A program made the position numbers and the translations under genes. This document shows, piece by piece, positions 8,265 to 15,203 of a stretch of DNA of 64,000 nucleotides. The notes beneath the pieces were generated by a model. That model was given only the letters and a program-made list of their open reading frames with translations. It was not told the origin of the DNA and made no database searches. The DNA is from Saccharopolyspora shandongensis (GTDB lineage Bacteria; Actinomycetota; Actinomycetes; Mycobacteriales; Pseudonocardiaceae): NCBI RefSeq assembly GCF_900106995.1, contig NZ_FNOK01000042.1, forward strand, positions 1 to 64,000, in the 5' to 3' direction. Numbering within the stretch: the first letter of the stretch is position 1; every line of letters begins with the position of its first letter.

Positions 8265-8401
8265 CGGTCTTCACCTCGGTCCCGCTTCGAGCCGAAGTTC
8301 TGGCGGATTCGGCCGGAATTCTTGTGGTGGGCCCCGTCGCCGAAGGAGACGTGCAGGTCGCCAGTGCCGGTGTGGATCTGGCTGTCCCGTGTGTCGTGGA
8401 A
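8196..8401. repeat. 48-bp direct repeat encoding the shared TIR/NTPase motif
   Basis: Bases 8196-8243 (in the NTPase gene) and 8354-8401 (in the TIR gene) are identical at 42 of 48 positions by my count, both in the same reading phase on the minus strand. Differences include non-synonymous and silent changes. The repeat encodes the FHxTxDSQIHTGxGDL motif of both proteins. Confidence 0.8.
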
Positions 8402-8986
8402 CGTCGTGCCGGTGATCGACCCGACGCTCACGTTGCCGGCCTGGATGAGGTTTCCGGCCTGGCCGGTGTTGGAGTTGTGCACGCCGCCGCTCGAAGGCGC
8501 TTTCGCCCACCGGTCCGTGAGATCCGGCACCAGGTCGAGGAGCTCGGCGGCGATCCGATCGAGGTCGTCCCCGGCGCTTCCGGTGTCGTAGGTGAGGGAC
8601 TGGAGGTCGGCGAGCGATGTCAGAGCACGTGGCAGGTCGGCGGCCACCAGCCGAGGCAGCTTCCGTCCACACAGGATCGGGATGATCCGGGCGCCGCTGC
8701 GCTTGGCGTTCAGGATTTCCCTGCGGGTCCAGTCATCCTTGTTCTCAAGTGCGGGATTTCCGTCCCGATCACGAGCATCGAGCCACTTCGGCCCGATCAG
8801 CGCAAGCAGCACACGTGCGCTGGAGGACGCCGTCGACAGCTCGGTGCGGAAGTTCTCGCCGGCGCGGATGGACTTGCTGGCGCGGAACACCCGCTCGCGG
8901 CCGAACCGCCCCGACAGGTACTGCTCGATCGCGACCGCGGCATGTTCGCAATCCCCGGTGCGGTAGTTGATGAAGATTTCAGGCAT
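8261..8986 (-). CDS. TIR domain effector with C-terminal RHIM/BASS-like motifs
   Basis: A 241-residue protein. Residues 1-155 are a TIR domain: IFINYRTGD opens it, VFRASKSIRAGENF holds the BB-loop region, and DDWTRREI supplies Glu90, which sits where TIR NADases keep the catalytic glutamate. After a linker, residues 173-193 (NTGQAGNLIQAGNVSVGSIT) resemble a RHIM-type amyloid motif, and 196-213 (FHDTRDSQIHTGTGDLHV) match 15 of 18 residues in the NTPase N-terminus. Known TIR effectors of this kind cleave NAD+ when clustered. The start ATG at 8986 follows GTGAGG. The XRE gene stops 35 bases upstream on the same strand. Confidence 0.85.
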   Translation of the reverse strand: MPEIFINYRTGDCEHAAVAIEQYLSGRFGRERVFRASKSIRAGENFRTELSTASSSARVLLALIGPKWLDARDRDGNPALENKDDWTRREILNAKRSGARIIPILCGRKLPRLVAADLPRALTSLADLQSLTYDTGSAGDDLDRIAAELLDLVPDLTDRWAKAPSSGGVHNSNTGQAGNLIQAGNVSVGSITGTTFHDTRDSQIHTGTGDLHVSFGDGAHHKNSGRIRQNFGSKRDRGEDR

Positions 8987-9020
8987 AGGAATACCTCACT
9001 TCTGTGGAAATGGCGGATTC

Positions 9021-10295
9021 TCAGGCGGTCTGGTTGTGCAGCGCGGCGACCAGCCGGGGTTGGAGCTCACGAACCGAGGGCGCGGTGTGGAACCGCGAGA
9101 GCACGCGGGCCACGCGCCGGAGATCGGTGCCGATGGTGGCGGAACTGACGGTGTCGACCATCCCGAGGACCTGCCCGAGCAAGGCGCAGGCGTGGTCGAC
9201 GTCGCCCGCCGTGGCGTGCGCAAGGGCGCGGCGGACGCCGTAGCGCGCTTGGGAACGAAGGGCGTGCGGCGGAACTCGTTCGACTTCGCGGTCGAGGATC
9301 AGCACCGCGTCCCGTGGACGCCCCAGGTCGTGAAGACACCACCCCGAGACCATCGCGACGGGATCGGTCAGGTTCGACGTGCCGAGTACCGGTCCTGCTT
9401 CGGGTTGGGCCGCGCTGAGCAGGTCGCGAGCTCGGTCGAGGCTCCGCATGCAGGCGTCGTAGTCTCCGGCCAGCGCGTGGCCTTGTGCCTCGCGCTGCGC
9501 GGCGAGTCCGCGAATTCGGGCCGACGTCGCGGTCCGCTGGGCTTGCTGAGCGAGGCCGATCGTCTCCCGTGCGTCTTCTTGGTACAGCGTGACCAGTGCC
9601 CGGCGGACCAGGGAGTATGCGGCCAGCGACCGGTCCTGTCCCGCGTCCGCGAGCTCCACGGCGCGGTCGGTCCACCACAGGGCGGCCGCGTTGTCACCCG
9701 ACTCCTGAGCCATCCAGCCTGCGAACTCGGCGTACCGCGCGCCGAGCACCAGAAGTTCCGCGCTCGCTGCGGGTTTGGCGCGGGCGGCGAGTTCGCGCAG
9801 GGTGTGGGTTTGCGCGATGAGCGCGGGCAGCACCACCGATGGGCTCGCCGTCTGCCCCAGCCTGCGGAACTGGTCGAACATTTCGCGGAACGTCGAGACC
9901 GTGCCGTCCTCGGCGATCGCGTGACCGCCGCCCATGCCGAAGGCGAGTACCGAAGCCGCGCCGGCCGCCAGCACCTGCCGCCGGTCCATCGGCCGGAACC
10001 AGCTCTTCCCGCCTGAATCGAGACCCATCAACCACACCTCACCGTCGCCGTTCACCTCGGGCAGCGGTGCTTCGGAGGACTGCGCGGGAACCAGGCTCGC
10101 GAGTTCGCCACCGGCTTGGAGGACGGAATCGCAACGCCGGGCGAAATCCGGTGTCGGCCGTTTCCCGCCGGTTTCGATCTTGCTGACGTAGCCCTTGCTG
10201 TAATGCAGCAGCGCGGCCATTCGAGTGAGCGAAAGACCGGCCGCGGTGCGCAGTCTTCGAAGCTCTGCCCCGAACAGTGTGGGCTGTTCAGTCAC
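9021..10295 (-). CDS. XRE-family regulator with TPR-like C-terminal domain
   Basis: A 424-residue protein. Residues 8-62 form a helix-turn-helix of the XRE/Cro type (ELRRLRTAAGLSLTRMAALLHYSKGYVSKIETG). A short hydrophobic stretch follows (RRQVLAAGAASVLAFGMGG), as in many actinobacterial relatives, and the remaining ~270 residues are helical repeats resembling TPRs. The start is a GTG at 10295 with GGAGGA close upstream; longer frames have no ribosome site. It lies upstream of and on the same strand as the TIR gene and divergent from a small membrane protein gene, so it is a natural candidate to control both. A long inverted repeat sits 12 bases before its start. Confidence 0.85.
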   Translation of the reverse strand: MTEQPTLFGAELRRLRTAAGLSLTRMAALLHYSKGYVSKIETGGKRPTPDFARRCDSVLQAGGELASLVPAQSSEAPLPEVNGDGEVWLMGLDSGGKSWFRPMDRRQVLAAGAASVLAFGMGGGHAIAEDGTVSTFREMFDQFRRLGQTASPSVVLPALIAQTHTLRELAARAKPAASAELLVLGARYAEFAGWMAQESGDNAAALWWTDRAVELADAGQDRSLAAYSLVRRALVTLYQEDARETIGLAQQAQRTATSARIRGLAAQREAQGHALAGDYDACMRSLDRARDLLSAAQPEAGPVLGTSNLTDPVAMVSGWCLHDLGRPRDAVLILDREVERVPPHALRSQARYGVRRALAHATAGDVDHACALLGQVLGMVDTVSSATIGTDLRRVARVLSRFHTAPSVRELQPRLVAALHNQTA

Positions 10296-10307
10296 ATCGT
10301 CCTCCGG

Positions 10308-10343
10308 GTTTCCCGTTGCCCGGTTCAGCGGGCGACGGGAAAC
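10308..10343. promoter_or_regulatory. 15-bp inverted repeat in the divergent promoter (candidate XRE operator)
   Basis: GTTTCCCGTTGCCCG (10308-10322) and CGGGCGACGGGAAAC (10329-10343) pair with one mismatch around a 6-base centre. It lies between the XRE gene start (10295, minus) and the membrane-protein gene (10435, plus). The same GTTTCCCGTT half-site recurs after the latter gene. Operator function is inference. Confidence 0.5.
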
Positions 10344-10434
10344 GGCTGTTGGTCCCGACCGGTTTTCGCGCACGGTGAAACGTGCCGGTCCGGCGACTGG
10401 GAGGCCGGACCAACGGCAGACCTTAGGAGAAGAG

Positions 10435-10728
10435 ATGATCAAGGACGAGCTCGTCCGAGAATCGATACCCGAACAGCGCAATCCGTCCCTGGCGAGGTCG
10501 CTCGGACGGGTGATGTTCGCATTCGTGTTCACCGCCGCGCTGCTGTGGGCGACGATCGTGCTCGCCGGCATCGCCCTTTCCGGTGTTGAGTTGTTCGCGC
10601 TGGTGCTGGTGCTCTCCGCCGCTTTCATCGCAGTCCTCGACGCCTGGAGAGAAATCCGGTTCGGCGCGGCCGCGCGCCGTTCGTCGGAGGATTGTGGCGG
10701 AGATTCGGTTTCCGACGCCGGGAAATAG
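10435..10728 (+). CDS. small two-helix membrane protein divergent from the XRE gene
   Basis: A 97-residue protein starting at the ATG at 10435, with a strong TTAGGAGAAGAG ribosome site. Residues about 27-46 and 49-68 (MFAFVFTAALLWATIVLAG, then VELFALVLVLSAAFIAVL) are two membrane helices; both ends are polar. I do not recognise the family. It shares its promoter region with the XRE regulator of the TIR/NTPase operon, so it may belong to that system. Confidence 0.7.
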   Translation: MIKDELVRESIPEQRNPSLARSLGRVMFAFVFTAALLWATIVLAGIALSGVELFALVLVLSAAFIAVLDAWREIRFGAAARRSSEDCGGDSVSDAGK

Positions 10729-10730
10729 AG

Positions 10731-10770
10731 CCGTTTCCCGTTTCCCGTTGGAGGTGGCAACGGGAAACGG
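10731..10770 (+). terminator. 13-bp perfect hairpin after the small membrane gene
   Basis: CCGTTTCCCGTTG (10738-10750) pairs perfectly with CAACGGGAAACGG (10758-10770) around a 7-base loop; a further partial copy of the arm precedes it at 10731. It begins three bases after the stop at 10728. It reuses the half-site of the inverted repeat at 10308-10343. Confidence 0.6.
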
Positions 10771-10815
10771 TGCGCCACCGGACAGTTTCGGATGTGCGCG
10801 CCATCCCGCCGGCGG

Positions 10816-10865
10816 GGCTCGTGAGCGTTTTGGATCGCTATAGCGGACCAAAGCACTCACGAGCC
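10816..10865. repeat. CGTGAGCGTTTTGG hairpin repeat, copy 1
   Basis: A 50-base imperfect palindrome: GGCTCGTGAGCGTTTTGG pairs with CCAAAGCACTCACGAGCC, with a small internal CGCTATAGCG palindrome at its centre. A second copy, 48 bases and very similar, lies at 48841-48888. Both are between genes. Confidence 0.75.
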
Positions 10866-11012
10866 TCGCTAGGCGGCGACGTGCGGTTTCGCGATGAGGA
10901 CGGTTGCGTTGCCCGCCCAGCCCACTGCCGTGTACAGGCCCTGGCCTCGGTGCTGGCGATCAGGACGCCCGCCTTCGCTTCTAGCGGCCAGACGACCGGT
11001 GGTGTTGCTCGA

Positions 11013-11065
11013 CGATGGCGCAGTGGCCTCGCTCCTGCACTCGGAGCGAGGCCACTGCGCCATCG
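11013..11065 (-). terminator. 23-bp perfect stem-loop after the F420 oxidoreductase gene
   Basis: Bases 11013-11035 and 11043-11065 are perfect reverse complements with a 7-base loop. The hairpin lies 38 bases beyond the stop of the minus-strand oxidoreductase gene (11104) and is the longest perfect hairpin I see in the window. Confidence 0.7.
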
Positions 11066-11103
11066 AGCGATCGGATCGGCCGGACAGGCCGTCGGGACGG
11101 GCG

Positions 11104-12018
11104 CTAGCCGTTCTCCTTGGCGATCGCTTCGCGTACGGCCGGGGCGATTTCGGTGGCCCAGCGGCCGAGGGAGCCGACGTCCTGCGTTCCGCCGCCCGGC
11201 GAGAACAGCGTGAAGCCCGACGCGCCGTGTTCGAGCACGGCACCGGTCAGCTCCTCCACCCACTGGTCGGCGGAGCCGCCGATCCAGCGGCCGTCACGAT
11301 CGCGCGTGGCGGGCAGGGGCCGGTCGGTGATGCGTCCGGGGAGGTTGAAGACCGTGCGGATCTCCCGCGGATCGCGACCCGCGGCCGCCGCCGCTTCGTC
11401 GATGACCGGCCGCGACGTGCGGTAGCGCTCGCTGAGCCAATCCGCCGCGTGGCCCGGGATCCAGCCGTCGGCCACCCGCCCGGTGGCGGCCAGGGACTTC
11501 GGGCCGACCGATCCGGTCCACACCGGGGGCGCGGCCACCGGAGACGGCTCGATCTCGTTCACCTCGTAGTGGCGGCCGCGGTAGGTGACCGGCGGGCCGC
11601 CGCCCGAAAGCTTCTTGACCAGGACGATCGCCTCCTCGAAGGCCTCCACGGCAGCGGCCGGTGACAGCCGCGGCACTCCCATGTCGGAGATCCGGTCCCA
11701 CAGCCCGCCCGCGCCCATGCCGAGCACGACGCGGCCGCCGGAGAGCGCCGACAGCGACGTCACCGTCCGAGCCAGCATGGGGGCGGGCCGGGTCGGCAGG
11801 TTGGTGACGTTGGCGAAGCCCGAGATGCGCTGCGTGCGCCCGAGGAGGAATCCGAGGGAGGCGTAGGCATCCAGGCGCTCGCCGAGGTAGGGGTGGTCCG
11901 ACAGGGAGAAGATGTCGAGCCCGTCGCGGTCGGCCTGGTGAACCAGATGCAGCAATTCCGGTCCGTCGTCGATACCGCTGTGCGCGCCGAAACCGAAGAC
12001 GACTTCTTGTGCGGACAA
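11104..12018 (-). CDS. LLM-class F420-dependent oxidoreductase
   Basis: A 304-residue luciferase-like monooxygenase fold protein. Recognisable are LVHQADRDGLDIFSLSDHPY near the N-terminus, RISGFANVTNLPTRPAPMLARTVTSLSALSGGRVVLGMGAG in the centre, and SVGPKSLAATGRVADGWIPG, all typical of F420-binding LLM enzymes. The TTG at 12018 is preferred as start because AAAGGAAG lies just before it; an ATG at 12033 has no ribosome site and would place that motif inside the gene. Substrate unknown. It is alone on its strand, with decayed sequence upstream. Confidence 0.85.
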   Translation of the reverse strand: MSAQEVVFGFGAHSGIDDGPELLHLVHQADRDGLDIFSLSDHPYLGERLDAYASLGFLLGRTQRISGFANVTNLPTRPAPMLARTVTSLSALSGGRVVLGMGAGGLWDRISDMGVPRLSPAAAVEAFEEAIVLVKKLSGGGPPVTYRGRHYEVNEIEPSPVAAPPVWTGSVGPKSLAATGRVADGWIPGHAADWLSERYRTSRPVIDEAAAAAGRDPREIRTVFNLPGRITDRPLPATRDRDGRWIGGSADQWVEELTGAVLEHGASGFTLFSPGGGTQDVGSLGRWATEIAPAVREAIAKENG

Positions 12019-12130
12019 TGCTCTTCCTTTCATTCGATGGTCGCCAGTCGGTCCGCTATGGACGGTGCATCCGCGAGAACGCCGTGGCATGGAGACGTCG
12101 GCAACGCCTGACGTGACTACCTACCTGTGT

Positions 12131-12336
12131 TCACCAGGCGTACTCCTCGGGCGCAGGCGTGGCCCCGTTCGGGATGCCATCGCCCGTCCTCGCGCCGTAA
12201 ACGTTGGCCGTGTCGAAGAAGTTGATGCCGTGCTCGTGCGTCCGGTCCGTGATCGCGTGACTGTCCTCTTCGGACGTTTCCGGATCACGAGCCGGGACGC
12301 CGAAAGGCCGCTGCGGCCGAGGTGGGTGTACTCCAC
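12131..12336 (-). pseudogene. aldo/keto reductase remnant
   Basis: The minus strand reads VEYTHLGRSGLSASRL, the standard aldo/keto reductase opening, then shifts frame into DPETSEEDSHAITDRTHEHG and INFFDTANVYG, which hold the catalytic-Asp helix and the DTANVYG motif. It then ends after about 70 codons. A deletion removed the usual VLGTMNFG link and the whole C-terminal three quarters. It is clearly non-functional. Confidence 0.75.
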
Positions 12337-12349
12337 GTGTTCCAGCTTT

Positions 12350-13443
12350 TCAGGCGGTGGGGCCGAACTGCTCGATGAAGCGGCCGGTGAACAGGTCCGC
12401 ACCCTTGTACTCGGCGACCATCGCGGCCGACGCGGCGGTCGGGCCCTCGGGGGAGGGCAGCTGCCCGACGCCGCCGTTGCGACCGAGCGGGAGCAGGATC
12501 GAGGGGACCGGTTGTGGGGCGTAGGTGGCCGTGGGGCGTTCTCCGCTCAGCTGGGCGGAGATGTTCTTGACGACCACCTCGGCGTGCCGCATCGCGTGGC
12601 CCGCCATCTTGGCCTCCGCGACGTCGGTGATGTCGCCGACCGCGTAGACGTGGTCGTGCCCCACGACGTTGAGGTACTCGGTCACGGGAACCTGGCCCTG
12701 CGGCGTGCGGGTCGTGAGCTTGCCGTCGGCGAGGTAGTCGCTGTTGGTGCTCGTCCCGTAGGCGCGGAACCAGATGTCGGCGGTGATCTCGTCGCCGCCG
12801 GTGGTGGTGGCGGTGAAGGCGCCGGCCAGGCCGGCCTCGGTGCTCGGCGTCGTCGCCAGGCCGGTGCCGAGGCGCACGTCGATGCCGAGCGCGTCGAGCT
12901 GGCCGCGCAGGTCTTCGACCACCTCCGGCTCGAAGCCGGGGAGCAGCTCCTGGCGCGGGTCGACGATGGTCACGTGCTTGTCCGGCCAGGCGTCCTTGAT
13001 CTCGCCGGCCAGTTCCAGGCCGACCGGCCCGGCGCCGAGGATCAGCACCTTGCCGGACTGGCGGAGTTCCTTGTTCGTCCGGCGGAGGTCGTCCAGCGCC
13101 TCGGCGACCGAGTCGGAGCCGGGCTTGGCCGGGTAGGCGTAGCTGGAGCCGGTGGCCAGGACCACGTAGTCCGCCGGGACGTGTTCGCCCGAGGCGAGGG
13201 TGACGCCGCCGGGGTCCACCGAGACCGCGCGGTCGCGTTTCACCTCGCCTGCGTGAGCAGCGTTTCGAAGGGGAAGAACATGTTGCCGGCCCAGTCGGGC
13301 TGGGTGAGCGCTCGCAGCGATGCGGCCGCGTTGACGAACGCGTCCCGCGGGTCGATGAGGACGACGTCGGCTTGGGCTTGCAGCGCCTTGGCGACCGCGG
13401 CGCCCCCGTAACCTCCGCCGATGACCGCGACAGTACGACTCAT
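12350..13443 (-). pseudogene. FAD/NAD(P)-binding oxidoreductase split by a 1-base frameshift
   Basis: Two abutting minus-strand frames make one enzyme of the pyridine-nucleotide disulfide/AIF-like family. The first (13443 to 13240) has the FAD Rossmann motif VAVIGGGYGGAAVAKAL and ends LLTQAR-stop. The second (13243 to 12350) resumes without loss at VKRDRAVSVDPGGVTLASG and carries the NAD-binding LILGAGPVGLELAGEI and the YAVGDITDV FAD motif. Restoring one G in the run at about 13243-13244 rejoins them. The halves cannot work separately, so this is either a pseudogene or a sequence error. The MarR gene and two operator palindromes lie directly upstream. Confidence 0.8.
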
Positions 13444-13474
13444 GATTTCAGGCTCCCGCGTAGAAATAATTCAA

Positions 13475-13511
13475 GTTCGTAGTACGAACTATATTAGTTC
13501 GTACTACGAAC
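13475..13511. promoter_or_regulatory. paired palindromic operators for the MarR regulator
   Basis: Two 15-base palindromes, GTTCGTAGTACGAAC (13475-13489) and GTTCGTACTACGAAC (13497-13511), lie 32 bases upstream of the oxidoreductase start. The pair is itself an inverted repeat. A weaker relative, ATTCGTGCCGCGAAC (14061-14075), lies before the MarR gene, so the regulator probably controls both. Confidence 0.75.
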
Positions 13512-13547
13512 TCAAACCTATTGTGTCGCGGGACACATCGTCGGGTC

Positions 13548-14030
13548 TTAGTGCTTGCGGGCGCCGGGAGATCTCTCGTCCGACTCCATGAAGACCACCG
13601 GAACCTCGTTGGCCAGCACCACGCGGCCCAGCAGGTCGGCGAGCGCGTCGCGATCGGCCGGGCTGAGGCTCGCCGGCAGCTCCTCGATCCGCCTGCAGGT
13701 CTCGGCGTAGAACTCCGCTGCCAGCTTGCTGCCTTGTGCGGTGAGGGCGACCCGCACCGCGCGCGTGTCCTGCGGATCCGGTTCACGCTGAACAAGGCCG
13801 TTTCGCACGGTGCGGTCCACCAGGCCGGTGAGGCTCGACTTGGCCAGTCCGAGCATCGCGCCCAGCTCGCTCATGCCGTGCGGGCGCGGCATCAGCACGC
13901 ACAGCAACTGCCCCTGCTGCGGCGTCAGCCCGTACTCGCGGCCTGACTTGGCGTACACGGCATTCACCAAGAACGAGGACCGCACCAGTGCGGCCACCAC
14001 TCCGATCTGGCCATCATCATGCTTGTCCAC
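13548..14030 (-). CDS. MarR-family transcriptional regulator
   Basis: A 160-residue protein of normal MarR length. The winged helix is visible in GREYGLTPQQGQLLCVLMPRPHGMSELGAMLGLAKSSLT and the wing in RTVRNGLVQREPDPQDTRAVRVALTAQG (the DxRxxxxxLT-type motif as DTRAVRVALT). It sits upstream of the frameshifted oxidoreductase on the same strand, with palindromic operators on both sides. By family precedent it represses the oxidoreductase until a phenolic or oxidant ligand releases it; the ligand is unknown. Confidence 0.9.
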   Translation of the reverse strand: MDKHDDGQIGVVAALVRSSFLVNAVYAKSGREYGLTPQQGQLLCVLMPRPHGMSELGAMLGLAKSSLTGLVDRTVRNGLVQREPDPQDTRAVRVALTAQGSKLAAEFYAETCRRIEELPASLSPADRDALADLLGRVVLANEVPVVFMESDERSPGARKH

Positions 14031-14060
14031 GCGGCCAGGATAACACCGGAAGGCCTTATA

Positions 14061-14075
14061 ATTCGTGCCGCGAAC
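14061..14075. promoter_or_regulatory. candidate autoregulatory MarR operator
   Basis: ATTCGTGCCGCGAAC keeps the TTCGT/CGAA half-sites of the two strong palindromes at 13475-13511 and lies 31 bases before the MarR start codon. Confidence 0.5.
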
Positions 14076-14100
14076 TATGCTCGAAAGGGGATTGCGGGGC

Positions 14101-15075
14101 TCACTCGGGCGGGCGCTGGGCGGCCAGTTCCAGGATCCGCTCGGCCGCCGTCGCGTCGGTGATGAGCGTCGTGACGATGCCGGAGCGCAGGACCGCGTCG
14201 ATCGCTTCCGCCTTCGGTTCGGTGTAGCCGAGAGCGATCACCTCCGGGACCTGGCGCAGCTGTTCGTGGGTGATCGCCAGGACGTGGTGGGCCAGACCTG
14301 TCGACAGGGCGTTGCCGTTCTCGTCGAACAGGCGGGCCGCGATCTCCGCCGTTGCGCCCCGCCGGCCGATCGAGTCCCGTTCGCTCGGGGACAGCGCGTC
14401 GTACACCGTCGATTCGCCCTGCCGCCAGGCGCCGATGCTCACCACCGCCTTGGTCAGGTGCTGGAACTGGTCGAAGGTCTCCGCGATGCCCGGCTGCTTG
14501 CGCAGGATGTCCGTGGTCCGGCGGTCCGGGAGCACGAGTGGGCCGTAGATCGGGTAGGCATAGCCGCCGCCGACCGCCGCGACCCGGCCCACCGTCTCCA
14601 CCGACCGGTCGCGCATGTCCATGCCCGCCTGCACCCCGCACAGCTGCACGATCGGGCACTTCGGGAGCGATTCGACGGCTTCGGCCATCGCGTTCACCGA
14701 ACGCGCCCAGGCCAGCCCGATCACGTCGTCCGGCGTGGCGAGCTCGGCCAGCAGCTGCGCCGCCAACGAGCCGATCCGGCGGCGCAGTTCCGGCCGGTCG
14801 GCCTTGGATTCCGCTCGATTGAGCACCAGGACCCTGCGGAGCCCGTAGGCGGCGCGGACCTCGTCCGACATCGGCAGGTCCACCGGCACCGGCAGGTCGA
14901 ACTCGATCCGGACCAGGCCGGTTTCCTGCGCTGCGGCGAGGATGCGCGCCGCTTTGAAGCGGCTGATCCCGAACTCCTCGGCGATCTCCAGCTTGGATCG
15001 GCCCTGGACGTAGAACCGGTGCGCGATCGACGCCGCGGTGATGGTGTCGGTCATCCGGATCTTCTTGGCGCTCAT
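14101..15075 (-). CDS. SorC/DeoR-type sugar-binding transcriptional regulator
   Basis: A 324-residue protein. Residues about 15-55 form the helix-turn-helix (IAHRFYVQGRSKLEIAEEFGISRFKAARILAAA), and the rest is the SorC sugar-phosphate-binding domain (VIGLAWARSVNAMAEAV, IVQLCGVQAGMD, VVSIGAWRQGEST, GGALSTGLAHHVLAITHEQL-like region). The ATG at 15075 overlaps one copy of a 12-bp palindrome. It is divergent from the polyol dehydrogenase/ABC transporter operon, which it most likely controls in response to the sugar or polyol. Confidence 0.9.
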   Translation of the reverse strand: MSAKKIRMTDTITAASIAHRFYVQGRSKLEIAEEFGISRFKAARILAAAQETGLVRIEFDLPVPVDLPMSDEVRAAYGLRRVLVLNRAESKADRPELRRRIGSLAAQLLAELATPDDVIGLAWARSVNAMAEAVESLPKCPIVQLCGVQAGMDMRDRSVETVGRVAAVGGGYAYPIYGPLVLPDRRTTDILRKQPGIAETFDQFQHLTKAVVSIGAWRQGESTVYDALSPSERDSIGRRGATAEIAARLFDENGNALSTGLAHHVLAITHEQLRQVPEVIALGYTEPKAEAIDAVLRSGIVTTLITDATAAERILELAAQRPPE

Positions 15076-15185
15076 ATGAGCACGATAGCTTGAAATCCGG
15101 CCCAAAGGTTGACGTATATCGGCATGAAGTCCTTGAATGCTCCGCATATTGCGGGACGACCGCGATGAGATGCGCTCATATGAGC
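15070..15185. promoter_or_regulatory. two GCTCATATGAGC operators between regulator and polyol operon
   Basis: The perfect 12-bp palindrome GCTCATATGAGC occurs at 15070-15081 (over the regulator's start codon) and at 15174-15185 (19 bases before the dehydrogenase ATG). The copies are 104 bp apart, close to ten helical turns, which fits loop formation by a tetrameric SorC regulator. Confidence 0.7.
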
Positions 15186-15203
15186 AGACCGGAATGGAGT
15201 GTC

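Larger units (their letters stand above)
10729..11103. other. 375-base gap holding three hairpins
   Basis: No gene with a ribosome site is visible. A minus-strand frame ending at 10869 (tail GLYTAVGWAGNATVLIAKPH) reads like the end of a lost gene but has no family I can name. The gap holds hairpins at 10731-10770, 10816-10865 and 11013-11065. Confidence 0.55.
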
